The translations under genes and the position numbers were made by a program. From NCBI RefSeq assembly GCF_002865645.1, contig NW_020194515.1:1302001-1366000 (forward strand): DNA of 64,000 nt, written 5' to 3'. The notes beneath the pieces were generated by a model. The model did not search any database. It saw only the letters and a list, made by a program, of their open reading frames with translations, and had not been told where the DNA came from. Positions within the stretch are counted from its first letter, which is position 1. Each line of letters starts with the position of its first letter. Positions 25,239-38,509 of the stretch are shown here, in pieces. The DNA comes from Hyaloscypha bicolor E. Its lineage: Eukaryota > Ascomycota > Leotiomycetes > Helotiales > Hyaloscyphaceae.

Positions 25239-28090
25239 TTTATATAAGTTATTATAACTATTCTAGAGAATCTATTTCCCAAAATTACTATATTATTTAT
25301 TAATAATATTAGAATTAAGAGATCTTATATAAACTATAATAAATAGCTTATTTTATCTAAAATCTAGTATTTTATATTTAAATATCTTTAAAACCTAGAT
25401 ATAACCTTAAATAGAATTAAATAAGCTAGAGCTAATATTAGAAAAAAATTATAGTTCTATTATAATAATATAGTTATTATTAGCTTTATTTATAAAGTAT
25501 TTAGAAAAAGCCCTTTAAGCTCAGGAATTACTAAGATCTTAAAATAGAAATATTATAATAATATAACTAAAGGCAAAGCATTTATTAGAATTATTATTTA
25601 CTATTATATTTAAATTAAAGGCTTTATAATTATTACTAAATCTATTTATTACTTAATAAAGAAAGATATAATATAAAACTAAGGTAATAAATAAATATAA
25701 GCTATATAAATTCTTTAAAAAAAGCTTATTATTACTTTAATACTTTATAAGTTATATTATAATTTACTAGAAAATTAGGAAATAATTATATTAGTAATAA
25801 ATACTAGCCTAAATAAATAGAATAGAACTCTTAGTTAATATAATAATAAAGAAAAAAAGAAAGTTATATAATATAAATTTAAAATCTAAAATAATACTAA
25901 ATAAAAATATAATATTACTAAAAGAAAATACTAAGAACTAGTAAAGTATTTATAAAAAATATAATTCTAGCTATATAAAGTTTGTTTTATTTTTAAACTA
26001 GATACTAATACGCTTATTATATAGCTAAGTAAAGTAGCTATAAATCTTTCTAGAGTTCTAGTTACTTATTAGCTAGTATAAATTTAATTATTTAATTTTA
26101 AAGTTAAATATATTAAAGAAACTAAGTATATTATTATTAATAGATTATTAAAATACCTATAATAAGAAAGTAATACTAAAAATAATAAGAATATTAATAA
26201 ATAATTAGTAATAAAGCTTAATACTATTAGAATAGTACTTATTAGATAGAAAGTTTAATTAAAAAAAGTAGTTCTAGTTTAGTTATATAATATTATTTTA
26301 AGAAATTAGATTTCTAAAACTCTTATTAGATATTTAAATAATAGTATTTAGTTACTAGAGATTAATAATTAAAGTCTTATTATATCTAAAAGTAAATTAG
26401 TAATATTAAAAAATAATAATATTCGGAAATTATATAATAAAAGCTATAGTTTTTTATATATAACCTCTAGTAAAATAGTAAATAATAATACTAACTCTTA
26501 TACTTTATTTAATAACCTAATATTTTTATTAGATTTCTTAAATAATAGCTATTTTAAATAATACTAGAATATTATATAATATCTTATAATACTTTTTAGG
26601 CTAGAAGAAATATCTAGAACCAAGTTTTAAAAGTTAAATAAAAAAGCTTTAAATTATAATATAAGAAATTAATTATTATAGAAAGTTATATCTAAAATAT
26701 ATTTATTTCAATTTATTATTAATAATTAAGAATAAAGGAAAATTATTATTAAAGAGCTATATAATAAAATTAGAAATATTAGAAAAGAAAGTACTTTTTA
26801 TTTAATAGCTAGTTATTATTACTAGGAAAATTATTATAATTATATATAGAAATATATTAGTATTTATAAAGTCTATTAATATAAGAATAAAAGAAAATAA
26901 AAGAAAGCTTTATATCTAATAAAAACTATACTTTTTTTCTATTATCTTGGAATTAATATAATTAAATTACTAAACTATAAAGAATATAACTTATTAGTTA
27001 TTACTAGAAATAACTTTTTAGAATAAATTAAAATTAGATCTTTAAAGAATCTAACTAGTAAGAAGATTATTAAGTTTATTTAGGAAAAAATTATTTATAA
27101 ATATAGTTTATTTAGCTAATTTAAAGTAAATAGCAGATCGGAATTTAAAGAAATAGTAATTTAGAAACTTAATAAACTAGGAATTAATAGAATTATTATT
27201 TTGGCTTATAATTCTAAAGGAAATAATATAATTAAAAGAAAATATTAACTAATTATTTAAGTACTTATTATATTTATAATAAGTAAAAAGAAGCTTTAGA
27301 TTAATTTACTATTATATATTCTATTTACTAATTAAATTATTATATATAAACTAACTAGATTTACTTTTTTTTATATAATCTATAATAGAAAAGCTATATT
27401 ATTTATAGAAATATATTTTCTAATCTAGAAATTACTTAAATAAAATAAAGTTTATAATAGAGAAATACTTTTAGAAATATATATAAAGTAAATATAAATA
27501 AGAAATAAAAATATTAAAGAAGCCAGAATAAAAAAGAATAAAAGATACCGAGAAAGAAAGAAATAATTTAATACTACTTACTAGATTTATTTAAAGCCTA
27601 TTTCTAAAAAGAATCTAGTTCTTATATATAATATTAAATTAATAAATTAAAATAAGTTAAGAAATATAAAGCTACTATACTATTAGCTTGATCTATATAA
27701 AATAAGATATATGAATTAACTAAAAGAATATTATATATTAAAAGAGCTTAATAATACTATATTCTAAAAAATATATACCGGGAATTAATTTAAGTAATTT
27801 ATTAAAAGAAATAAATTCTAGTACTTCTTTAAAAATAAAAATAATAATAAGTATATACTTATAAATAAATATTTTAAGATAAATATAAAACTAGAAAAGG
27901 AAATAGTTATAAAATACTATAAGTAAAATAGTATTTAGGAAATTAAGAAAGCTACTAGTATTATTATATATATTCTAGAATTACTAGAATTAGAGAAAGT
28001 AAAATATATTTCTTTTATAAAGAACTAGGGAAAAGTATCTAATAATAAGAGCTTTTTTTAACCTAAAATAAAGCTTATTATTTTTAATTC
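25239..28090 (+). pseudogene. Gypsy A pol, second part (RT end, RNase H, integrase)
   Basis: Directly after the copia target duplication the frame resumes with ILENLFPKITILF and NNIRIK, the fungal gypsy motif of the type FLDDIGVKGP (the catalytic DD now reads NN). Integrase is readable at about 27060-27420: GPEFKEVV-like, then AYNSKGN and a TGFTFF/LPIE-like end. Numerous TAA/TAG stops make it non-functional. The frame ends shortly before the solo LTR at 28100. Confidence 0.8.
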
Positions 28091-28099
28091 TTTATATAT

Positions 28100-28402
28100 T
28101 ATAGTATGGCAGGCCGTACTCGTTAAAAATCGTATTATTTTAGCGGTTTTAAGATTTAGGTTATATAATAAAGGCTGCGGCCTTTTATATATAACTTATA
28201 GAAATTATATAAGAAAGCTGGTTTTTCTATAGACTTAGAGAATAATCCCTTATATATATTTAATTAATTAAGCTTTTGTATACTATATACTATTTATACT
28301 TTACTATTTATGCTTTTGATTTATTATTTTACTATTAAGTTACGTTTTATACTCTAGTATACTTTATATAGGTTTTTGTCTTATTATAGTTTCCCTCTTA
28401 TA
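28100..28402 (+). repeat. Solo LTR inserted in gypsy A
   Basis: 303 bp, beginning TATAGTATGGCAGGCC and ending TTCCCTCTTATA; the same LTR family as A and F. The corresponding place in F (near 10385 on the minus strand) has no LTR and the flanks join directly, giving an empty site. Hence this is a later insertion reduced to one LTR and not the end of element A. A clear 5-bp duplication was not found. Confidence 0.75.
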
Positions 28403-30289
28403 ATATCTTTTAATTTTTCTTTCTAATTATTATTTATAATCTTTAGAGAATATTATTATTAGATTACTATTCTGGAAATCGGACAAGCTTTATTATTACT
28501 TATTTCTTACTATTATCTAATTATTATTACTAGATAGTATTCTTAATATAAGATTCTATTACTAGATCTCAGAAATCAAATATAAAGTATTTCTTTTAGT
28601 ATAAAAATAAATAGAGAATTAAGAGGTTATCTTATAAACTCTTAATTCCGAACTATAATACTTCCTAGAAAGTTCTTATAATATAAATAGTAATTATATA
28701 TAAAGAAGAGAAAAGAAAAAAGAAAGAAAAGAGGCCTTTTATATATATTTTACTAAACTAGAAACCTTTTAGAAGCTTTATTTATCTTTTTAACTAGCTA
28801 TTCTCGTGGCTTATACTAGTCTAAAGCTAGACTATAATATTTATAGATCTCGACTTTAACTTAAACTACTATTATAAGTTTACTTATAATATCTAAATAA
28901 ACTTCCTAATTAGAAGTTATATATAAACGAAATAGTTAAACTAGAAGTCCTATAAAAGAAAAAAGAAACTTTATTAAACTTAATAATTATTTCCAAAAGT
29001 ACTTAATAATATATAATTCTAGAAATCTCTTAAATATTAAATAAACTAGATCTACTTATTTAAAGCCTATTTTATACTAGAAAACCTACTTTTTCTTTAA
29101 TATAACTATAGCTATTCTTAAAACTTATACTAAGGCTTAGTTAGTATATTATATATTTCTATTTCTATATAAAAAGAACTTCTCTTATATAAAATCTATT
29201 TCCTAATTAAGATACTATTTTATTACCGGGAACTAATTACTTCTTTAAAAAGCTAGTATAATTTACTAATTCTTATTATTAATTAATTTATTTCTTACTA
29301 TTAAATATTATCTAAGTAATTAAGAAAATACCTTTAATTCTATATTATTAATACTAATTCAGAATACCTAATCTTTTTATATTCTATATTAATTTTAATA
29401 TTAACTATTTCAAACTTAATAATAATACTATAAATCCTATTTATATTATCTTATAATTCTTTTTTTCATATATTCTAATATCTTTAATATTATTTTTATA
29501 AATATAAATATTACTTTAAAATCCTAGCTAACTAAATAGTTTTATATTATATAAAATTAACTTTAATAAATACTAAATAGATATAATTAGCTTTTGAAAG
29601 AAATATAAATTAGTTTTAGAAAAAGTAATACTTTATTCTAAGTTATTTTTTAATTCTATTATTCTAACTTCTTTTATATTTTTCTAATATTTTTAGTATA
29701 TTTATATATCTTATTTTTTATATATTTCTTATATTATTTTCCTTCTTTTATACTATTTTTTAAGTTAATAGAAATATTTCTAAATAAATAAAAAATAAAA
29801 ATATATCTATATTATAAAAAAAAAATTTTCTATATTCTAATACTTTAGATATTATTACTATATTTATATTTCTATTATATTACTTTCTTATTTTCTTATT
29901 ATTACTATTTAGTTTAACCTGTTTTAATTATTTCCTAGATTATATTTCTTTAAGTATATATATTTATATTCTTTTTTATAATAAAAGCCTAATTTCATAT
30001 TTTATTTACTATAATTATTTCTAATTCGTAATTATATTACCTCAAATATATCTAATTATTATACCTATTTTCCCTATTATATATACTACTATTTTAGCTT
30101 TATTTTCTTACTAGAAAAAAAGAAAAACTTAAATATATATAATATCTTTATATAATCTAAATCTGTTTTAATTTATTCTTTATTTTAGAAAGTACTTAAA
30201 AGAAATCCTTATAATCTCGAGTACTTTTAATTCTATAACTAATAATTATTATACTAATAATACTTTTATAACTTTTTTAAGAATAATAA
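28403..30289 (+). other. Extra region of gypsy A, part without a readable frame
   Basis: Matches 10380 down to about 8650 in element F by reverse complement, so it belongs to the element. No protein motif was recognised. It may be an internal untranslated region between integrase and the unidentified ORF, or the remains of another frame. Confidence 0.5.
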
Positions 30290-32980
30290 AATAGCTAAAG
30301 AATAAATTCTTTAAGCTAGTAAAGTATAATAGCTAGTTCTTGCAAGTTATAGTATTATTAAAAGCCTATAAATTAATAGTATTAAAGTTTAGAATATTAA
30401 AAAAGCTTAAGTAATTATAGAAGGCTTACTAATATTAGAAAAGATAACTATAATTACCGAATTTAATATAAATATTTTAGATAAGCTAAGTAATATATAT
30501 AATAAGCTCTTAAAATAGAAAACCTTTATTAGAAATAGAACTATACTAGGATTAACTAAAGAGAAACTAAAGAACTACTAAGCTAATAATAAAGAATTCG
30601 AGAATATTATTAAAGGCATTTCTAAAAATAAATAAGAAAAGCTTAATAAGATTAAGACTATAATAAATAGTCTTAATACTAAGAATTAGAATAAAATTAT
30701 ATTATATAATAAAGCTTTTAGCTAATATATTAATAATATTTATAATAATCTTAATAAAAATATCTATAAAAAGTTATATTTTCTTTTTAAAATAAAAGTT
30801 TTAGTATATAAAGCTATTTAGTTAATTAATAAAGCTATTTTAAAGTATATTAAGAATAAGAAATATTAGAATACTAGTATATTTACTAAATTAGATATTA
30901 CTAAGGTACTTAAGTATACTAAAGCTATTTTAGAATCTAGAGAATTAGTTTTTAAGTTATTATTAGCTAATATTCTTAAAGTTAGATAATATATCTTTAA
31001 AGCTTCCGGAATTCTAATTAAGGAAGTTTATAGTAATAAGTCTTTTTCTGCTTTCCGAAATAAGCCTAAAAAATAGGCCCTTATTATAATTTTAGCTTTA
31101 ACTTAATTAGATTCAGCTAATAAAAATAGAACTAATTTAATATAGTCTAATAATAATTTTACTAGTAAGACTAGTAAAACTAGTATAACTAATTAAAAAG
31201 AATCTAGTAAAGAAAGAAAGTAAACTAAGCCTAAGACTTCTAATAAATAGTAAAAATCCGAATACTAGTCTAAATATAAGGCTAATAAAATAAAGGAAAA
31301 TAAAAAAGAAGTAAATAAAAAGAAATTCTTTATTTTGAAAAAAAGATATTATCTAGAACTAAGAAATAAAAGACTAAGAATATTAAATTCAGGGAAATTA
31401 AAGGCAATAAATATATTTATAAAATACTAGCTAAATAGAAATTAATACTTATTTAGTAAAATAAGTATATTTTTAAGAAAGTATATAGTAGTATTTTAGG
31501 ACCTATTTATAAATAAGAATACTATAGAATTAATAATGAATTCTTTAAAGCTTCCTATAAAATATATATTTAGTAGCTTACTAATACTTTATCTATTAAT
31601 ATAGGAGATATTAATATTTACGAGAATACTCTAAAGCTAGTTACTATAATTTATAAAGTTATTAAAGGCAAGAAATATATTTCCGTTACTTAAATAAATA
31701 AGAAAATACGGGATTTCTTTTTAGAAAACCAGGAAATTATAAAATATAAATATAAGTATTATATTTCCGATTAATTTTACTCAAATCTATAGCTTTAATT
31801 TAATATTATAGTTTCTATTTCTGAGTCTAGTACTAGTAATCTAGATATAAATAGTTATATTTATAAAAAGAATTACTTGAAATAAATTAAAAAGCTTAGT
31901 ATTTAAAAGCTCTTAATATAAAAAATAGAGATATTATAATTCTATTTCCAAAAAAATAATATAATAAAGTATAGAAATCTAGATAATAGCTATTTTATTT
32001 TAGTTTTTTAATTCTTAATAACAGATCTATTAATATGGCTCGGATTTTATAAGGTATTAAATAAATACCCTATTTATCTAATTATTTACTTTTAGCTAGC
32101 CTAATACTATATTTCTATAAATATTAATTATAATTAATATAAAGGTAATACTAAAGATCTAGCTATTATTAAAGCTTTAAATAGCGAATTCTATCTTAGT
32201 AAAAAGTATTAGAATATTAGTTATATTTTTCTTATGAATTATAAGAAGGCTATTACTTTTAGTAAAAAGTTCTTTAAAAATAGTAAAGGAAATAAGCGAG
32301 TATCTACTAAAGATAATAGAAGAAAAGACTCCAAATATAGTCTATTTAACTAGATAAATAAATGCCTTTAGTTAGGTAATCTATAAGTTTGAAATTATAG
32401 GCAAGTAATAATTCTCGAATAATATAGAAATTAAAGAATAGCTTAATAATAATTTGTAATTTAATAGGCCTTTTACTATAATTCTAATAAATCTAGTTAC
32501 TATTAAGAATAAAATATACGAAAATAAAGTCTTTTATAGGATTATTAAAGCCTTTTATCTAGAGCTTTTTTCTTTTATTAAAGATTAATTTAAGAATATT
32601 ATAAATAATATAAAATTCGAAGAAACTATTTATTCAAAATATATTAGTACGATTTATAATATAATTTACTATAATAAGCCTCTTTAATATCTAGTAATAA
32701 AGGCGGAAATTAAGTAATAATTAAAGGCAAATACTAATTAATATAGAGAACTATATTGGATTTAGTATAAGAATATAGCTAAATAAGTTCGGATTATCTT
32801 TAAGCAAGTTCAGAAGTATAAAATAAGACTATTTAAAAATAATAGATCTTATTTTAAATATATCAAAAAGAAATTAGATTAGCTAATAAAAGAAGATCCT
32901 GATTATTTTATTATTTCAAACTCTAAATAGGATTTTTCTATTAGTTTTAGTATTTAGAAAACAAGTATAAATAAATAGGA
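30290..32980 (+). pseudogene. Unidentified extra ORF of gypsy A, decayed
   Basis: With stops skipped, one plus frame reads continuously from about 30290 to at least 31360, and coding pattern persists to the 3' LTR. The stops are all TAA/TAG, as expected from RIP of Q and W codons. The first part is helix-like and rich in K, L, I and N (for example LDKLSNIYNKLL-type stretches); a K/T/S-rich, low-complexity linker follows near 31090-31330. The end is richer in acidic and aromatic residues. It lies between integrase and 3' LTR, where envelope-like or accessory ORFs sit in some gypsy elements, and is present in element F as well. I recognise no family. Exact start and end are unknown. Confidence 0.55.
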
Positions 32981-32987
32981 AATTAAA

Positions 32988-33228
32988 TATAATATAGCAG
33001 GCTATATTCTTTAAAAATCATATTATTTTAGCGGTTTTAAGGTTTTAGTTATATAGTAAAGGCTATGGCCTTTTATATATAACTTATAGGAATTATATAA
33101 AAAAGCTAGTTTTTCTATAGTTTTAAATAAGAATCCCTTTTTAATCTTATTATTTTACTATTAAGTTACGTTTTATACTCTAGTATACTTTATATGGGTT
33201 TTTGTTTTATTATAGTTTCTCTTTTATA
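32988..33228 (+). repeat. 3' LTR of gypsy element A
   Basis: About 241 bp. It begins TATAATATAGCAGGC and ends CTCTTTTATA. It is shorter than the other copies because some 60 bp are missing in the middle, after TAAGAATCCC. Confidence 0.82.
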
Positions 33229-33370
33229 GTATATATAGCTTTATTCTAATAATTAGTTACTTAATAAAAGCCAGACTCGATATATAATAAGTTTTCCCGA
33301 GGTTTAACCCCGTATAAAATAGTAATTAAACCTGCCAAAAATAATAGGTCTAATATTATAATATTACCTA
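33229..33370. other. Unassigned spacer between gypsy A and copia E
   Basis: About 140 bp that match neither neighbour. It contains a less mutated patch near 33290-33345 (TTTTCCCGAGGTTTAACCCC). It could be a fragment of the older host or of another element. Confidence 0.45.
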
Positions 33371-33739
33371 AAATTATAATAAATACTATAAATTAATTTA
33401 ATATATCTAATTTATTATTATAATTAAAATTAAGAAAATTAATAAAAATATTATATTTTAAATAGTTTTTAAGGCTATTAATAACTTTATAAAATCTAAT
33501 AATATTATTTAATATATTTAATTTATAATACTTTACTTTAAATAATTAAATATAATACTTTATTATTTATTATTTTATAATAATTAATAGTTTTTAAAAA
33601 AGTAATAATAAAAATTCAGAAGCTTTAAGCTAAATATTAAATTATAAATACTTTAAATACTTAAAATAGTTTTAATATTACTAATATTTATAAACTTTTA
33701 TTAAATTCAAATATTCTTTTATAATAAAAAAATATAAGA
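33371..33739 (+). mobile_element. Copia element E, piece 1 (internal fragment)
   Basis: The reverse complement of this stretch matches the plus strand of copia B at about 21235-21590, so it is a plus-strand copia fragment. It breaks off at the 5' LTR of gypsy C; piece 2 resumes at 41765 at the matching point. Confidence 0.75.
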
Positions 33740-34031
33740 TATTTATTAATAAATAATAAAATAATAAAATAACTTAGTAAATTATAAAATTATAGTATTA
33801 AATTTAGTATAAAACTAATTTCTATTTCTCTTATAAAGTTCAGGAAAGCCTCTTATAAATAGGAGCTTTTAATAATATATATATATTTAATAATTAATTA
33901 ATTTGAAGCCTATAATATAAATAGTAATATAATTATAATATTAAAAAGCTATTAATTTCCCTAATTAATATCTGTAATATCCGAGATTTATTATATGCCC
34001 TTAAGTTATATATAATCCTATATATATTATA
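33740..34031 (-). repeat. LTR of gypsy C (left)
   Basis: Begins TATTTATTA and ends TATATATTATA. Relative to the right LTR it carries an extra A/T-only stretch near 33750-33774. The two share a stretch around TGTAATATCCGAGATTTATT. Confidence 0.8.
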
Positions 34032-37000
34032 ACTATATTTTCTTTTTAGAATCTTATTCCCAAAATCTATTAATCTATTCTAATAAAACATTTAATTATT
34101 TACTTATTTAATTAAAGTAAATTTCTAGTATTTTAGAAAATAGTTTTACTAATATAATTTAAATAATAGATATAAAAATCATTAAATTAGATTAGAGCTA
34201 AATAAGTAAAAAGAAATAATAATTATATTTCAGGTATAGAAATTAGCTAGTAATCGCGATTTTATTTAGGAACTAAATATTCTAATTAGCTTAATTTAAA
34301 GTACTAAGGTACTATTTTATAAAATTAATACTATTTATTAGATATTATATTATAATAATTTAAATAGCTTTATAAAAAGAATTTAATAAAATATTTATAT
34401 AAGAAACTTATATAAATATTTCTAAGGTTCTAGAAATTATTTATGGACTCTTAAAAGTATATATTAATTAATTATACTATTTTCCGATTAGAATTAATAT
34501 AAAAACTAATAGTTAATTTAGATAGTTTTCTATTTTTATAAAAGAATCTCTTTATATTATTATATATATTTTTTTCTAATATTTTATATATATAATAACT
34601 TCTTTCATTATTCTTTTCTAAGTCTTTTTTAATTATTTTTAATTAATTCTATAATATTTTCTGGCTTTATTATTTACTAATATAATTATAAATATAAAAG
34701 TAATCTTATAATTTTCTTTTCTATTACTAGTAAATATTTGAAATATTTCAAGTATTTATTTATTAATTTTTTTACTTTATATATTATAGTATCTAATAAA
34801 AAGAACTATAACTATTATAATAAGAATTCTAAATCTTATATTTTAGTAAGTTCTTTAGCTTTAATATTTATTAAAGCTAATATAACTCTAGATTTCTTAT
34901 TATTTATTAGAGATTTATTAGTTTTAGAAAAATACTATTATAACTTTTAAGAAATTCCTTAAAAATTATTCTAAATAGTATTATATTATTAATAATAAGC
35001 CTATTAATTAGGTTTTTAAATACTAGAAAAAGTTTATTAAATTTCGGAATTCTATTTCTTGTTTTAATAAGGCTAATAAGAATATTATTTAGGTTAGTAT
35101 TTCAAAAATAAGTTTTTTCTAATATATTTAAATATTTACTAATTTTCTAAAGAAAAATTATAAAATCTATTTTTAAGACATTAAATTTATTATTAAAATT
35201 ATTACTAAGATTTCTATATAGTCTATTACTAATACTTTAAATACTAATAATATAATACTTATAATTATTCGGGATTTAATTTCAGAAATTCGGGCCTTTT
35301 ATAAAATGTATATAGCTATTATAGGTTTTTTATTTATTTCTTTTAATATTCTTAATATTAATATTATTATAATATAACTATTTTTTTATTAAAGAATAAG
35401 CGAATTCCGGAAAGCATTATCTAATTCTTTATTAAATCTTAAATAGGACTAGTATTTAATATTCTTATTTTAGGAATTAGAAATTTATAGGAATTAGAAT
35501 TTATTTATTTGAAATATCTATAGCTAATCTATTTATAATAAACCTTTTTTAATCCTAAATCTTTTTCTAATAATTTAAACGTGATTTTTATAAGCTTTAA
35601 TAAAACCCTAGAAACCTTTTATAAATAAAAAACCCCTAGAAAAAAAGTATTTCTATTATTATTCCGGATTCTTTTTTAGTTATTTAGATTTTCTTTTTCT
35701 TTTAAATAGCCTTTTTTTTAATAGTCCAGAATTCTTTTTAATTTTAAAAAATTATTAAAAGATAATTTCGAATTTCAAGCTATAATTTTAGAAGTTTTTT
35801 AGAATTTTTAAAATTAGGAAAAGCAAATAACTAGATATTATAATCTTTAGGCCAGGCTTTCTATTTAATTAAATATTATTATTTCTTATTTCTATTATTT
35901 TATTAATAATTAATAATAGCTTCTATTTTCTATTTTTATTTTTTATTATTATTTACTAATTCCGGAAGTTTTCTAGAAAAATATAAATATAGTTTTTAAT
36001 TCTTTATTATTATATATTTCTTAAAAAAAGAAATATAAAAAATTAGATCCAAATAATTATATATATTTAATAGTTCTAACTTATATACCAAATTACTAAT
36101 ATATTTAAAAACCTTAAATAGATTTATAAATTTTAGCTTAAGCTTTTTTATTTTAAGTTTAATATTTCTTATTAATAATATTATTTAGGCTTTTTTAAAA
36201 TAATATTTAGCTAACTAGTATTTATTATAATAGATTTCCCGGTTATTTTATATATAATATTATAAATTCTTAAACTTTTTCTATTTTATTTTAAGGATTT
36301 CTAGTCTTTTATATATAGCTAATACTTTTTTTATAATTCTGTTTTTAGAATTCTATAAAAATTAAAAATAGTATTTATAATATATATAAAAAGATATATT
36401 TTATAAACCCTAATATTTTAAGTTATTATATATAAATTCAATAAAAAAATAACTTTTTAAACTAATTATTTTTTTTAGGTATTATAATAATATTTCAGGT
36501 AATATTTCAGGACCTAATTCTATTTTTTTTATTTAATTATTTATCTAAAAAATAATAAATTATATTTAAATATTATTTATATATTAAATAAAAGCAAAAA
36601 GTAAATTAGAACTAGCTAGTAAATATTATTTCTCGATCGGAAATAATTCTATTAGAAGAGCTAAAAATAAAAAATATAATTTATATAATTTTAATAAATT
36701 TCAGAAAGTTAACTATTTTATAATATATAATATATCTTGCTATTTTAGAATATTAATTAATAATTATAAGAATTATATTAAAATCCGGATCTTTTATTAG
36801 ATTTTTATATAATAGTAAACCTATAATAAAATTTATAGAAATTTTATTTCAGGATCTTTTAGGCTATAATAAACTATTAAATAAATTCTATAATAAATAT
36901 TTCTTGGCCTTAACTTTCTAGCAAATATTATATTCTTAATAATACTTATAAAGATTTCCTTTTATATTCTTCTACTATTAGAACTTTCTAAAAAGCTCGA

Positions 37001-37680
37001 AAGTTTTTTCTATTTTATAATATCTGGCTATTAGATTATTATAATAAAGCTTTATAACTTCTTACTATAAAGCGGAATTATTAAATATAATAATTCTTAA
37101 AAAATACCTAAATAGACTCGAATTATTTCTTTAGATTTCTTTTTCCTTAATATTTCTTTTATTAAGCCTTTATTTTAAGATATTCTAATATCGAGAATTA
37201 TTTCTCTAAATTACCTAAATAATATTTAGAAAGAATTCAAATAAAGAAGCTAGTACTATGGCTTTTTTAGTAGTTATATATATCTATATATAAGAAATTA
37301 GATATTTATAACTATTTAATTTAAAAACTCGAAAAACCGAAAAGTCTTTAATTCTATTAAATAATATAGTTATAAATACTTCTATTATTTTAGCTATAGT
37401 AATAAAGCCTTTAAGGTATTTCTCTATATTTTGTTTTTTAATTAATTCTATAATTAAGAAATCTATAAAATTATTTATTTATTTATTTTATAATAAATAT
37501 TAAATAATACTTATTCTAAAAAGAGAACTCTTTAGATATCTATAATAACTTCTAAATTATAATTATAAAAGCTTTCTTTAATTTATTTTAAAAAATTAAA
37601 AGCCAAGTAATATTAATAAAACCTTTTTTATAATTAGATCTTTTTTTAGATTTATTTATTAGGTTTAAAATACCTCTATA

Positions 37681-37890
37681 ATAAATAATATTAAAATTAT
37701 ATATTATAAATAATATTAAAATTATATATTATAAATAATATTAAAATTATATATTATAAATAATATTAAAATTATAATTATATATTATAAATAATATTAA
37801 AATTATATATTATAAATAATATTAAAATTATATATTATAAATAATATTAAAATTATATATTATAAATAATATTAAAATTATATATTATAA
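37681..37890. repeat. 25-bp A/T-only minisatellite, about 8 copies
   Basis: Unit AATAATATTAAAATTATATATTATA, given here as AATAATATTAAAATTATATA plus TTATA. Copies are identical except for one with a short insertion near 37775. It lies within gypsy C. Confidence 0.9.
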
Positions 37891-38509
37891 AATGTATTAT
37901 CTAATATATTTAATAGCTTTCTAGATATTTTATTTCTATAAAATATTAAAGGTTATTATAATTTATAATAATCTTAATTATAAACCTGAATTCTTTAAGA
38001 TAAGAATACTAATATTTAAAGGCTTTAATAATTATAAATAGCTTTTTATTATAAATACTATAGTTATATTTAGCTTTAAAGAATTTCCGGAACTAGAATA
38101 TTATTAAATACTAGTATTTCTTTAAGCTATTACTAGAATTAACTTATTATAAAATAGTATTAGTAATTACGAATTTTAATATATTAGTTTTAATATAAAT
38201 CTTTTTAAAAGAATTAAAATAAATTAGAATAGATAATATAATAAAAGCTTTTAGCTATTTTATTTATTTATATAAAGAGATCGGATTTCTGGCTCTTTTT
38301 TATTTCTTTTAAGAAATCTATTAAGCTTATAGTTATCTAAGAATAATAATAAATAAATCTATAATAGAAATTAGTAAATCTAAGAAATATTTAAATATTA
38401 TAGAATAATTTTAGTTTTAGTTATTTAATAATATTATAAATCTGTTTAGAATTCGTTTAAATATCTTTTATTTTAATAAAAAAGCCCAAGAATTCGATTT
38501 CCTTAATAT

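Larger units (their letters stand above)
13610..33228 (+). mobile_element. Ty3/gypsy retrotransposon A, full length but decayed, with nested insertions
   Basis: Direct LTRs lie at 13610-13893 and 32988-33228. Removing the nested copia B (18882-25233) and the solo LTR (28100-28402) leaves about 12.4 kb of internal sequence. That is long for a fungal gypsy element, because some 4.6 kb of non-pol sequence follows integrase. The order gag-like, protease region, RT, RNase H, integrase places it in Ty3/gypsy. A 5-bp target duplication is not clear: GATAT on the left, GTATA on the right. It inserted into or next to the RT of F in opposite orientation. Confidence 0.85.

Noticed and set aside
34738..34950. 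70-codon frame, rich in K, N, Y, I, inside gypsy C
   Set aside because: A/T-driven chance frame antisense to the decayed pol gene.
37681..37890. CRISPR-like array
   Set aside because: Repeats are contiguous without spacers, and the organism is a fungus; this is a minisatellite.
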